In this document: piece after piece, positions 6,796-16,475 of the stretch
Numbering within the stretch: the first letter of the stretch is position 1
Layout of the letters: every line of letters begins with the position of its first letter
NCBI GenBank assembly: GCA_029881675.1
Contig: JAOUMD010000011.1
Coordinates: 1 to 34,408, forward strand
Source of the DNA: Minisyncoccota bacterium
Lineage (GTDB): Bacteria; Patescibacteriota; Microgenomatia; UBA1400; PJMF01
Direction of reading: 5' to 3'
Length of the DNA stretch: 34,408 nucleotides
Program-made: the position numbers and the translations under genes
The notes under the pieces: model-generated
Databases searched by the model: none
Told to the model about the DNA's origin: nothing
The model's input: only the letters and a program-made list of their open reading frames with translations

Positions 6796-8496
6796 ATGAG
6801 TATTCATGGCCTTTTAACCAAAAAATCTTCAAAGAAGTTCCCTACAAAGTATATTTTCGTCTCCGGCGGTGTTCTGTCAGGCCTAGGAAAGGGCATTACA
6901 GCTGCTTCTTTAGGTGTGATTTTAAAAGAGCATGGTTATAGAGTTACAAATATAAAGTGTGAGAACTATTTAAATATTGATTCCGGAAATATTAATCCTA
7001 CAGAACATGGAGATGTTTTCCTCTGCGAAGATGGTTTAGAAGCTGATCTAGATTTGGGCTCCTATGAGAGATTCCTAGGTGAGGAAGTTGGTCATAATAA
7101 TTTTACGACCATGGGTCAAATTTATTCTAAAGTGATAGAGAATACAAAGAATTTAGAATATGGTGGAAAAACAGTTGATGCTCTGCCATATGTTCCAGAA
7201 GAAGCCATTAAAAGAATTAAAATTGCTGCTAAAGGGTACGACATTATTTTGATTGAACTTGGTGGAACTGCGGGTGAATATCAAAATATGATTTACTATG
7301 AAGCATACAGAACGCTTAATTTAAGAGAACCAAATAATACTCTTCATCTACATTTAACTTATTTTCCAAGACCATCTCATATTAATGAATTAAAATCCAA
7401 ACCTACACAATTATCTGTCCGGTTATTAAATAGTATGGGTGTCCAACCTGACTTTATCATTGGTCGTGCTGAAGAAGAAATTGATGAGAAGAGAAAAGAA
7501 AAAGTCGCCTACTACTGTAATCTGAACAAAGAAGATGTGATTTCTAACCCTGATTGTGAAACTATTTATCAAATCCCCTTAATTTTTAAAGATCAAAATT
7601 TAGATGTAAGAGTTTTAGAAAAGCTAGGCTTACCTTCTAAAAAAACAGAACTAAAATCATGGAAAAACTTAGTTAAAACTGTTTTGAGTGAGAAAAAGAA
7701 AACAGTTAAAATTGCAATCATAGCTAAATATATTGCTACAGGAGATTACGAGCTCAAGGACTCATATCATTCTTTACTTGAATCTTTAGAACATGCTGGC
7801 TGGTATCATAAAACAAATATTGAGATTGAATTTGTTCATGCTGAGAAACTGGAGAAAGATAATCAAGAAGCTTTAGATAAATTAAAAGCAGCTGATGGAA
7901 TAGTTGTTCCAATTGGCTGGGGATCTCGTGGAGTAGAAGGTAAAATTAAGGCTATTGAGTATGCCAGAGTAAATAAAGTTCCATATTTAGGTCTTTGTTA
8001 TGGTATGCAGTTAGCCAGTGTTGAATATGCTCGTAACGTTGTTGGATTAAATGACGCTCATACAACTGAAGTAGATGAGGAGACATCTAATCCAATTATT
8101 CACGATATTCCATTTAATGAGAAATATCAAAGAATTAAGGGTGAAGGAGCTAGTATGAGACTAGGTGCTTATGATTGTGTTCTAAAAGAAGGTTCATTGG
8201 CACATAAGATCTATAAGAAACACAAAGCCTTTAAGGACGAAAAGAAAAGTATTATTTCAGAAAGACATCGTCATCGATTTGAGTTCAATAATAAATACCG
8301 TGAAGTTTTAGAAAATGCTGGTTTTGTTATCTCTGGTACTTCACCTGATGATTTCTTTGTAGAAATGATTGAGTTACCGCAGAATAAACATCCTTTCTTT
8401 ATCGCTACACAAGCTCACCCAGAATATAAATCAAGACCACTTGACCCTCATCCAATGTTTGTAGAATACATAGGTGCCGTATTGAATACTAAATAA
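6796..8496 (+). CDS. pyrG: CTP synthase
   Basis: PyrG makes CTP from UTP, ATP and glutamine in the cytoplasm. The 566 residues hold an N-terminal synthase domain with the P-loop region KYIFVSGGVLSGLGKGI, the Mg/substrate segment EADLDLGSYERF and ELGGTAGEY, followed by a class I glutamine amidotransferase domain. The amidotransferase nucleophile is Cys401 in PYLGLCYGMQ, and the His541/Glu543 pair is in TQAHPEYKSRP. The C-terminal ERHRHRFEFNNKY is family-typical. Several signature stretches differ from the textbook form: ELGGTAGEYQN where EVGGTVGDIES is usual, and VPIGWGSRG where VPGGFGxRG is usual. I read it as a divergent but complete CTP synthase. The ATG is supported by the promoter eight bases upstream. 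Confidence 0.97.
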   Translation: MSIHGLLTKKSSKKFPTKYIFVSGGVLSGLGKGITAASLGVILKEHGYRVTNIKCENYLNIDSGNINPTEHGDVFLCEDGLEADLDLGSYERFLGEEVGHNNFTTMGQIYSKVIENTKNLEYGGKTVDALPYVPEEAIKRIKIAAKGYDIILIELGGTAGEYQNMIYYEAYRTLNLREPNNTLHLHLTYFPRPSHINELKSKPTQLSVRLLNSMGVQPDFIIGRAEEEIDEKRKEKVAYYCNLNKEDVISNPDCETIYQIPLIFKDQNLDVRVLEKLGLPSKKTELKSWKNLVKTVLSEKKKTVKIAIIAKYIATGDYELKDSYHSLLESLEHAGWYHKTNIEIEFVHAEKLEKDNQEALDKLKAADGIVVPIGWGSRGVEGKIKAIEYARVNKVPYLGLCYGMQLASVEYARNVVGLNDAHTTEVDEETSNPIIHDIPFNEKYQRIKGEGASMRLGAYDCVLKEGSLAHKIYKKHKAFKDEKKSIISERHRHRFEFNNKYREVLENAGFVISGTSPDDFFVEMIELPQNKHPFFIATQAHPEYKSRPLDPHPMFVEYIGAVLNTK

Positions 8497-8498
8497 GG

Positions 8499-8504
8499 TA
8501 TAAT
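8499..8504 (+). promoter_or_regulatory. -10 element before the GT2 gene
   Basis: A consensus TATAAT starts just after the pyrG stop codon and ends six bases before the GTG at 8511. Transcription would start at the GTG itself. No good -35 was found at normal spacing, so the call rests on the hexamer and its position. Confidence 0.4.
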
Positions 8505-8510
8505 GTTTAG

Positions 8511-10007
8511 GTGATCAAGAGATATTTTAGAAGACACCCTGTAAGAACTCAAAGAGCCTTGGAAATTTTACCAGGGTTCTTTTCATGGAGTTTAATTCTC
8601 TTTCCGTTTTGGGGTTCATTAATATTCCCAACAGCTGTCGCATACTACGTAATTTGTTTTGCAGTTTACTGGCTTTATCGTAGTATGAACTTGTCTATTT
8701 TATCTGTGCTGGCACATTTTAAGATAAATGCTTCAAAAAGATTTGATTGGATTGGAGATCTTAAAAGAGCATATCCAAAAAAATGGGATAGTATTCACCA
8801 TATTATAGTTATTCCTACTTATAAGGAACCAATTGCAATATTAGAAAGAACTATCACAGCTCTTGTTGAGCAATCATATCCATTAGAAAAACTTCATGTT
8901 ATGGTTTCCTTTGAAGAACGAGAAGGTAAAGATGCTCAGATTAAAGGCAAGGTTTTACAAGATAAATTTGGTGATAAATTTGGAGATCTTTGGACAACTT
9001 TTCACCCAGACATTGAAGGAGAAGTAAAAGGTAAATCATCAAATACTTGTTGGGGAGCTATTCAAGCAAAAAAATACTTAGTTGATAAAAGAAAGCTAGA
9101 TATAGAAAATATTACTATTACTAGTGAAGACGCTGATGCAATTTTTCATCATCATTATTTTTCAAATTTAACTTATGAATTTATAAAATCTGATAAACCT
9201 TTCAATACTATTTGGCAAGGTAATATAGTTTTTTATAATAATATCTGGAGGGTCCCTGCCCCAATTAGAGTATTAGCTTCAATTTTTAGTGTTACTCAAA
9301 TGTATATTTTGATGAGAAAAGATCGTTTGGTAAATTTTTCTACATATAGTACTTCCTTAAAGCATGTACATGATATTGGATATTGGGATACTGATGTTAT
9401 TCCTGAGGACTATCGCTTGTTCTTTAAATCATATTTTGCAAAAAAAGGTGATTTTGAAGTAGAACCAATATTTTTACCTATTTATTCTGACGCTGCTGAA
9501 TCTGAGGGAACTTGGGCAACTTATGTTAACCAGTATGAACAGTTAAAGAGATGGGCCTGGGGTGCAAGTGATGATGCATATATTATTAAACAATACGTTT
9601 TAACGGAAGGTGTCCCATTTTGGGACAAGTCTATTAGAGTACTTAAAGTAATAGAGGATCATTTTCTCTGGCCAGTCAATTGGTTTGCAATTACTGTATC
9701 AGCAATCTTGCCACCACTTTTAAATGAAGAATTCTCAAGAACTATTTTGGGAAAGACTTTACCACAGGTAATTTCTACTCTATTGACACTTTCTCTTATT
9801 TCTATGGTAACTATTTTTGCGATTGATGCTTTGAATAGACCACCCAGACCAGACAAAAGTGGAATCTTCTCATATATTAAACAACCTTTGGAATTTTTAT
9901 TATTACCTGTAATTGGGTTTTTCTTCTCAGCTCTTCCTGGCCTTGATGCTCATACCAGGTTAATGCTTGGTAAATATATTGAATACAAGGTGACTGACAA
10001 AGTTTAA
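8511..10007 (+). CDS. Processive-type family 2 glycosyltransferase, membrane protein
   Basis: The 498-residue protein has two N-terminal membrane segments (about residues 22-56), a cytoplasmic GT-A domain and three or four C-terminal membrane segments. The GT2 motifs are complete: IVIPTYKEP near 109-116, the D-A-D at 207-209 in SEDADAIF, the acceptor acid in VIPEDYRLFF (about residue 296), and Q-L-K-R-W at 344-348, the QxxRW motif of processive enzymes such as cellulose and hyaluronan synthases. It probably polymerises or transfers a sugar at the inner face of the membrane and may move the product outwards. The sugar is unknown. The start is a GTG placed by the upstream TATAAT and the frame. 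It heads a block with a GT-C enzyme and two surface proteins. Confidence 0.9.
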   Translation: MIKRYFRRHPVRTQRALEILPGFFSWSLILFPFWGSLIFPTAVAYYVICFAVYWLYRSMNLSILSVLAHFKINASKRFDWIGDLKRAYPKKWDSIHHIIVIPTYKEPIAILERTITALVEQSYPLEKLHVMVSFEEREGKDAQIKGKVLQDKFGDKFGDLWTTFHPDIEGEVKGKSSNTCWGAIQAKKYLVDKRKLDIENITITSEDADAIFHHHYFSNLTYEFIKSDKPFNTIWQGNIVFYNNIWRVPAPIRVLASIFSVTQMYILMRKDRLVNFSTYSTSLKHVHDIGYWDTDVIPEDYRLFFKSYFAKKGDFEVEPIFLPIYSDAAESEGTWATYVNQYEQLKRWAWGASDDAYIIKQYVLTEGVPFWDKSIRVLKVIEDHFLWPVNWFAITVSAILPPLLNEEFSRTILGKTLPQVISTLLTLSLISMVTIFAIDALNRPPRPDKSGIFSYIKQPLEFLLLPVIGFFFSALPGLDAHTRLMLGKYIEYKVTDKV

Positions 10008-10064
10008 TTTTCTCTTTATTTATATTAAGTGGACAACAGCTTTTTTTTCCTTCATAATGGGTTT

Positions 10065-11711
10065 ATGCTCAAGAAAATTAAACAACTAGATTGCTGGTTA
10101 GATAAAATCGCCCCTATATTAGCACTACTACTCTTAGTTCTTTTTTTCAGACTTCCTAACCTTTTTGAACCTTATTGGTATGGTGATGAAGGTATTTATC
10201 TAACAATAGGAAATGCTCTTAAAAAAGGCGTTCCAATGTATCAGGGCATTATTGACCACAAGACTCCTCTCATTTACTACTTTGCTATGGTTCCAAGTCA
10301 GATTTGGTTTAGGGTTTTAAATATTGTTTGGAGTGGTGCCAGTGTTATTTTATTCTTTTTCTTGGCAAACAGAATTATTAAGAACATTAAGATTGTTTAT
10401 TTTGTTTCATTGCTATTTACAGTACTTGTTTCAACTCCTATTCTTGAAGGAAATATACCAAATGGAGAATTATTTGTGATGGGCTTCATACTCCTTGGAG
10501 GACTATTTTTTGTCTCAAACTTTATTGCAGAATTTGTAACAGATAAGAGTGAGAAAATTCATCAGCATGGATGTTCTTTATCTTTTTTAACTTCAATAAA
10601 TAAAAAAATGGGTAAGACTGGATGTCCATTAATTTACTTTTTCTCTGGTTTGATGTTTGGCTTAGCCATATTAACAAAGGTCCCAGCAATATTTGATGTA
10701 GCAGCTATGTTGTCTATCGCTTGGTTTACTATTTTTTATAATATTGATTTTAAAAAGTTTAGCTTTAATAAACTTCTGACTAATTTACAAAAAATAATGG
10801 TTAAACTATTTATAGTTTTTGCTGGTATTTTAACACCAATTATTGGTTCAATAGCTTATTATTATGCTAGAGGTAATGGTCAAGATTATTTAGACTTTGG
10901 CTTACTTTATAACTTTAGATATGTACAAAATTGGAGTTTGCCATTTGATGCTCCATGGCTTCAGGCTGCTTTTACTCTACAAGGTAAGTTCGCTATTGCT
11001 TTAGGTATAGTATTATTCCTGACATATATGGGAAAGAAAGTTTCATTAAGATTTAAGCTTGTGGCAACATGGCTAGTCTTAAGTTTATTTGCTAGTACTT
11101 TATCAAATAGACCCTATCCACATTATTATCTTCAAGTAGTGCCAGCTGCAGTTATGGTATTTGGATTCATAATAGAAGAATTAATTAAGCTATTTAGTAA
11201 AAACAGATTTGAAAAAAGATTTAATAAATTTGATGTTGGAATTGGTTTACTATTATTAGGATTAACGGCTAATGTGTTTGTTCTTCTTAACGTTGGTTTT
11301 TATCCTACTGTTAGTTATTACACCCGTTTTTATAAATACATTACAAAACAAGTCAGTAGAGAAGATTATTATCAATCATTTGATAGTCTCATGAATGATA
11401 ACTATAAAGCTGCAACAATTATTCAAAAATCTGATAGTCCATATTTATTCATTTGGGGTACAAACCCTATGCTATATGCACAAACAAAAAAGATCCCAAC
11501 TGGAAGGTTTATCGTAAGTTTCCATGTTAGAGACTTCAATGCATATCAAGAAACTTTGGATGATTTTATTAATAAAAAACCAATGTTTGTAGTTTCGATG
11601 AATAATGAAGAACCAATTGATGGTTTAGAAGAATACTTATCAACAGCTTATATACCTAATTATGATTTTGATCACTTTGTACTTTGGAAAAGAATTTCTG
11701 AAGAACTATAA
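10065..11711 (+). CDS. GT-C membrane glycosyltransferase (ArnT/PMT-like, GT39 family)
   Basis: The product is a polytopic membrane protein of 548 residues with about ten hydrophobic segments, starting KIAPILALLLLVLFF. Just after the first segment comes the acidic pair Asp41-Glu42 in EPYWYGDEGIYL, the extracytoplasmic catalytic motif of ArnT- and protein-mannosyltransferase-like GT-C enzymes. These take a sugar from a polyprenyl-phosphate donor and transfer it outside the membrane to lipid, glycan or protein. A soluble C-terminal tail follows the last membrane segment. I choose the ATG at 10065, which gives a normal short cytoplasmic N-terminus; an in-frame GTG at 10029 would add a 12-residue phenylalanine-rich stretch. 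The next gene starts six bases downstream, so they are probably co-transcribed. The substrate is unknown. Confidence 0.85.
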   Translation: MLKKIKQLDCWLDKIAPILALLLLVLFFRLPNLFEPYWYGDEGIYLTIGNALKKGVPMYQGIIDHKTPLIYYFAMVPSQIWFRVLNIVWSGASVILFFFLANRIIKNIKIVYFVSLLFTVLVSTPILEGNIPNGELFVMGFILLGGLFFVSNFIAEFVTDKSEKIHQHGCSLSFLTSINKKMGKTGCPLIYFFSGLMFGLAILTKVPAIFDVAAMLSIAWFTIFYNIDFKKFSFNKLLTNLQKIMVKLFIVFAGILTPIIGSIAYYYARGNGQDYLDFGLLYNFRYVQNWSLPFDAPWLQAAFTLQGKFAIALGIVLFLTYMGKKVSLRFKLVATWLVLSLFASTLSNRPYPHYYLQVVPAAVMVFGFIIEELIKLFSKNRFEKRFNKFDVGIGLLLLGLTANVFVLLNVGFYPTVSYYTRFYKYITKQVSREDYYQSFDSLMNDNYKAATIIQKSDSPYLFIWGTNPMLYAQTKKIPTGRFIVSFHVRDFNAYQETLDDFINKKPMFVVSMNNEEPIDGLEEYLSTAYIPNYDFDHFVLWKRISEEL

Positions 11712-11717
11712 ATCGGC

Positions 11718-12608
11718 ATGTCTATAATTAAGAAATTATCTTTTTCATTTTTTGTAATATTTCTATCTATATTTATTTTTGTTAGTCCAGTCGAAGCAGC
11801 AGATAACAATGATTCTTCATTTCCTGTATGTGATGTTACTATAAGTGGAGTAGCGGCTGGTCCTGGAAATAATGTCAGATTTGATCCAACCAGACAAGAA
11901 GGTAATCGATATTATTATCCAATTAGAGTATGTACAAATTTTGACACAATTAACGGAGATCAAGAAGATTCTGTTTCTAATTGTCTTGCTGATGGAAACC
12001 AACTTAGAGTTGCAATAAATACTTCACCTTTTTATTGGCGTAAATTTGAAATATCTACATATGATGATGGCTGTTATCTTGGAGAAATTAATGCAAAAAA
12101 TGGAGATGCTTGGACTTCAAGTGGGGTTGATATTGATATTGAACTGGCAAATAATAGAGGAAATTGCCGTGAAGGAATGCCCGTTTGCAGAAGGTTTGAA
12201 TCAAGCTTTGAGAGAAGTTTAGATAATGTTGAGACTGAATCGGTTGATCCAGGTACATATGATATATGTGATTCAAATTTAGAACATAATATTATTGCTA
12301 GAGATAATTGTAGAATTTGTTATGGTAATAAAGGAATTTGGACTGCAATTGGTTGTATTGATCAAGACCCTAAATCAATGGTGGCAAAATTACTTAATAT
12401 TGGAGTGGGAATAATTGGGGGAGTATTTCTAATTAGAGTCTTAGCAGCAGCCTTTATGTTAACTAGCTCTCAAGGAGATGTAAAAAAGACTTCTGAAGCA
12501 AAACAAATGGTCACTGAGGCTATTATCGGAATTATTTTTATTCTTTTCTCAGTTACGTTACTACAATTTATCGGAAGTGGTATTTTAAAAATACCTGGGT
12601 TTGGTTAG
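11718..12608 (+). CDS. Secreted protein with C-terminal T4SS pilin-like membrane module
   Basis: The 296-residue protein has a signal peptide (residues 1-27, ending VSPVEA before ADNND), an ectodomain to about residue 215, and a C-terminal module of two membrane helices (KLLNIGVGIIGGVFLIRVLA and AIIGIIFILFSVTLLQFIG) joined by a short polar loop, LTSSQGDVKKTSEAKQM. This module matches what I know of the T4SS_pilin/TrbC-VirB2-like family common in CPR genomes. The ectodomain has ten cysteines, four in a juxtamembrane motif YDIC..C..C..GC. The following gene encodes a paralogue with almost the same last ~105 residues but a different ectodomain. I infer a surface or pilus-like component anchored in the membrane. 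Whether it polymerises is unknown. Confidence 0.85.
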   Translation: MSIIKKLSFSFFVIFLSIFIFVSPVEAADNNDSSFPVCDVTISGVAAGPGNNVRFDPTRQEGNRYYYPIRVCTNFDTINGDQEDSVSNCLADGNQLRVAINTSPFYWRKFEISTYDDGCYLGEINAKNGDAWTSSGVDIDIELANNRGNCREGMPVCRRFESSFERSLDNVETESVDPGTYDICDSNLEHNIIARDNCRICYGNKGIWTAIGCIDQDPKSMVAKLLNIGVGIIGGVFLIRVLAAAFMLTSSQGDVKKTSEAKQMVTEAIIGIIFILFSVTLLQFIGSGILKIPGFG

Positions 12609-12652
12609 GAGCAGAGTAGAGAAATATGATCAATTAAGATATCATTAAATTA

Positions 12653-13984
12653 ATGATTTTTATTTTAAGAAAAACGCTGTTTATATTTCTTTTATTTGTA
12701 TTTTCTTTTTTTCTTACATTTTTTTCAACAAAGTCGTATGCTCAAGAGGCATGTCCTGAGATTGGTATTGGTTTGAATGCAAAACCATTTGCTGAGAGAA
12801 TAAATCCTGATCCTCTAACAGGTGGTTTTTCAAATTGCTTATACAATGGTGAATTATATAGTTATTGTCCAGGAGGAGGTTATATAACCGGCCCAGGATA
12901 TTGTGTTGATTTATCTGTTTGGGCTTCAGCACAGGGTAATTGTTGTAATAGCGACCAAACTTCATGTACTAATTCAGATGGAGATACTGGATATTGCGTT
13001 GGGATTGGATCAAGTCCAGATGCGACATCCTGTGATTCTGGAAGAGCATGTGTTGGGGCGCCTCCTGATTTGGATACAAGTGATCCTGGCTCTGTGAGTT
13101 GTAGTTGTAGAATTGGTCAAGGTGGGCTTTGGTATTGTAGTGAATCAGGCTTTAATTCAACTGGTTGTGCACCATGGGCTAGTATTGATCAAACGCAATG
13201 TGGTTCAGGAATAGCCAGGCCTTCATGGTGTGATAGAGATACCTGTATGGGTACTGTATCTTGTATCAGTACAATTAGTGATACAGGCCAACCTCTAAAG
13301 GGCCACAATGAAGAATGTACTTGGAGTCCTGGTAGTGATGAATGCGATACAAGTATAGGTTTACAGTGTATGACTGTTGAAGGTACTTATCGTTGTGTTT
13401 ATGGTATCGGGACAAGAGGTGGACCTGGAGGCAATGGAAATAGTTGTATGTATGATTTTGAGTGTATTACAGAATTTGGTCTTGAAACAGATCCTTCTTG
13501 GGATTATGAATGCACTGGTGCTCCTGGAGTTTTATGTGACCCTTTGATTCATGATAGTTGTACTTGTACTGCTCCTGAAGGGACATGGAGAAATGGTGTC
13601 CCAGTGAGTACTAGACCATCTACAACTTCTTATGATATTTGTGCTTCAAATGTAGGCAACAATGATACCGCATACCAAGCATGTGATGCTTGTATGGGAA
13701 ATAATGGGGTTTGGACTTCAATAGGTTGTATTAGTCAGGAACCAAAGAGTTTAGTTGGAAAGCTAATAAATATCGGAATTGGAATCTTGGGTGGTATCTT
13801 CTTACTTAGAGTATTAGCAGCGGCATTTATGCTTACCAGCTCTCAAGGAGATGTAAAGAAAACTTCAGAAGCAAAGCAAATGATCACTGAAGCTATTATC
13901 GGTATTTTCTTTGTCCTATTCTCTGTGACAATCTTACAATTTATCGGTGGAGACGTTTTGAAGCTCCCAGGCTTTGGTGGGTAA
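12653..13984 (+). CDS. Large cysteine-rich secreted protein with T4SS pilin-like module
   Basis: This 443-residue paralogue of the preceding gene has a signal peptide (about residues 1-30, FFLTFFSTKSYAQ before EAC) and a long ectodomain with 32 cysteines, many in pairs or CxC patterns (GNCCN, SCSCR, SCTCT). It ends with the same juxtamembrane block (YDICASN, GVWTSIGCI) and two membrane helices as its neighbour. The ectodomain repeats glycine/serine-rich cysteine knots and resembles short EGF-like repeats, but I do not assign a domain name. Such a protein needs disulfide formation outside the cell, which the DsbA-like protein at 1932 could provide. TATCAT at 12640-12645 sits seven bases before the ATG, so it may be transcribed separately as well as with the preceding gene. 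Its role at the cell surface is inferred. Confidence 0.85.
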   Translation: MIFILRKTLFIFLLFVFSFFLTFFSTKSYAQEACPEIGIGLNAKPFAERINPDPLTGGFSNCLYNGELYSYCPGGGYITGPGYCVDLSVWASAQGNCCNSDQTSCTNSDGDTGYCVGIGSSPDATSCDSGRACVGAPPDLDTSDPGSVSCSCRIGQGGLWYCSESGFNSTGCAPWASIDQTQCGSGIARPSWCDRDTCMGTVSCISTISDTGQPLKGHNEECTWSPGSDECDTSIGLQCMTVEGTYRCVYGIGTRGGPGGNGNSCMYDFECITEFGLETDPSWDYECTGAPGVLCDPLIHDSCTCTAPEGTWRNGVPVSTRPSTTSYDICASNVGNNDTAYQACDACMGNNGVWTSIGCISQEPKSLVGKLINIGIGILGGIFLLRVLAAAFMLTSSQGDVKKTSEAKQMITEAIIGIFFVLFSVTILQFIGGDVLKLPGFGG

Positions 13985-14064
13985 GGTATATTCCAAAAAA
14001 TATAGCAGATGAGTGTAATTAGATAACTTATTAAATTAATATAGTTATTAATTTTAAGACCAAT

Positions 14065-14085
14065 AAAAAACACCCCTAAGGGTGT
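14065..14085 (-). terminator. Terminator of the 16S rRNA transcript
   Basis: ACACCC (14070-14075) pairs with GGGTGT (14080-14085) around a four-base loop, and on the minus strand it is followed by six T. It lies just outside the processing stem of the 16S gene and should end that transcript, leaving no room for a 23S gene. Confidence 0.75.
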
Positions 14086-14092
14086 AGTTTAC

Positions 14093-14130
14093 GAACTTTA
14101 AAATTTGATTCAGACATAGTGATAGATCTT
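14093..14130 (-). repeat. 3' arm of the pre-16S processing stem
   Basis: This arm is an inverted repeat of 15815-15853. The 19 bases 14112-14130 are a perfect reverse complement of 15815-15833, and the remainder pairs with a few mismatches. Such stems flanking rRNA are cut by RNase III during maturation. Confidence 0.85.
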
Positions 14131-14228
14131 GCCTAGACACTAGTTCATAGGACTTTTGTTTATTTTACGTCTCGATTACTCAAGACGGGAATAAGAAGGT
14201 CGTGATTCTTCAAACCCTTACTCCTTAG

Positions 14229-15721
<1,493 letters not shown>

Positions 15722-15787
15722 AATTTGAAAATATAATTTCTGACTTTAAAATTGTTAAAAATAAATTAACGGATTTACATATAAAAA

Positions 15788-15825
15788 TGATAGATCCACT
15801 AAAGAATTTTTGTTAAGATCTATCA
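15788..15825 (-). repeat. Local hairpin in the 16S leader that competes with the processing stem
   Basis: TGATAGATC (15788-15796) and GATCTATCA (15817-15825) form a perfect 9-bp hairpin with a 20-base loop. The second arm is also the core of the 5' arm of the long pre-16S stem, so both structures cannot form at once. Confidence 0.6.
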
Positions 15826-15853
15826 CTATGTCTATTTCAAATTTTTAAAGATC
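15815..15853 (-). repeat. 5' arm of the pre-16S processing stem
   Basis: This is the partner of 14093-14130. Together the arms can form a stem of roughly 38 positions with a 19-bp perfect core, enclosing the whole 16S gene and nothing else. The transcript must start upstream, beyond 15853. Confidence 0.85.
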
Positions 15854-15877
15854 ATTTCTTCATTAAAGATTAAACGC

Positions 15878-15901
15878 AAAAAAACGGACACAATATTGTG
15901 C
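15878..15901 (-). terminator. Probable terminator between tRNA-Lys and 16S
   Basis: On the minus strand the palindrome CACAATATTGTG (15889-15900) sits just before a run of seven T (15878-15884). It could end the tRNA-Lys transcript, and would then force the 16S promoter into the short stretch 15853-15878, where I see no convincing hexamers. The rest of the 309 bases between the 16S 5' end and the tRNA holds only the leader elements listed and no gene. Confidence 0.45.
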
Positions 15902-16030
15902 CTGTAAGCTGGCTGTTTAATTTTTAATTTTGTTGAGATTAGTTTCCTAAAGGACTTGATCTTTGAAGAATATTATTCTAACAGATATTAATTAAGAATA
16001 AAGGAGCAAAATGAATGTTCCTATATAGCT

Positions 16031-16107
16031 TGGTGGGTCCACCGGGACTCGAACCCGGGACGCACAGCTTAAAAGGCTGTCGCTCTAACCGACTGAGCTA
16101 TGGACCC
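16031..16107 (-). tRNA. tRNA-Lys (UUU)
   Basis: The cloverleaf is complete: acceptor GGGTCCA (16101-16107) pairs with TGGACCC, the discriminator is A, and CCA is encoded at 16031-16033. The anticodon loop is C-T-TTT-A-A, giving anticodon UUU. The T arm is CCCGG TTCGAGT CCCGG. It lies upstream of 16S on the same strand with a probable terminator between them. Confidence 0.97.
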
Positions 16108-16244
16108 GCTTAATATATGTTAAAAATGTTACATCTGTTTGTAACAGAAGTGAATTATATCAGACATGAAAAGACTTATCTAGACTAGATTAACTATTTT
16201 ATATCTAGGATAAGTAATAAATAGTTACTATATATTAGACCAAT

Positions 16245-16466
16245 ATGGCAATAATTGATTACGAAAGAAACGTTCATAAGCATTGGATGGAAGTAGTGAG
16301 GAGTGAAAGGAAGCATAAAACAGATGAAGTAATAAGACAAATCAAAGAAAGGTTTGATAGAGAGTCAATTACAGAGGTTCAATTGATTGAGTGGGGAAGA
16401 GAATTTAGAACTTGCCCTCATGCTTTTGTAGAAACACTCCTTTATTACGGGTTAGACTTCGATTAG
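16245..16466 (+). CDS. Small hypothetical protein, 73 aa
   Basis: I do not recognise this protein. It is a charged, helical 73-residue product: MAIIDYERNVHKHWMEVV, a basic stretch RSERKHKTDEVIRQIKERF, then WGREFRTCPHAFVETLLYYG. A helix-rich DNA- or protein-binding role is possible but not shown. TATATT at 16231-16236 ends eight bases before the ATG, the same spacing as at several other genes here. It ends nine bases before mutM and is probably co-transcribed with it. The clean frame, gene-like composition and close coupling support it as real. Confidence 0.75.
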   Translation: MAIIDYERNVHKHWMEVVRSERKHKTDEVIRQIKERFDRESITEVQLIEWGREFRTCPHAFVETLLYYGLDFD

Positions 16467-16475
16467 AATGGTCAA

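Noticed and set aside
6723-6941. 72-codon frame starting before pyrG
   Set aside because: It overlaps the conserved N-terminus of PyrG in another frame and spans the pyrG promoter.
10029-10064. Upstream GTG start for the GT-C gene
   Set aside because: It adds a phenylalanine-rich stretch not expected for the family; the ATG at 10065 gives a normal N-terminus.
16127-16146. TGTTAC/GTAACA inverted repeat upstream of tRNA-Lys
   Set aside because: A six-base stem with an eight-base loop in AT-rich DNA and no clear relation to a promoter; too weak to call.
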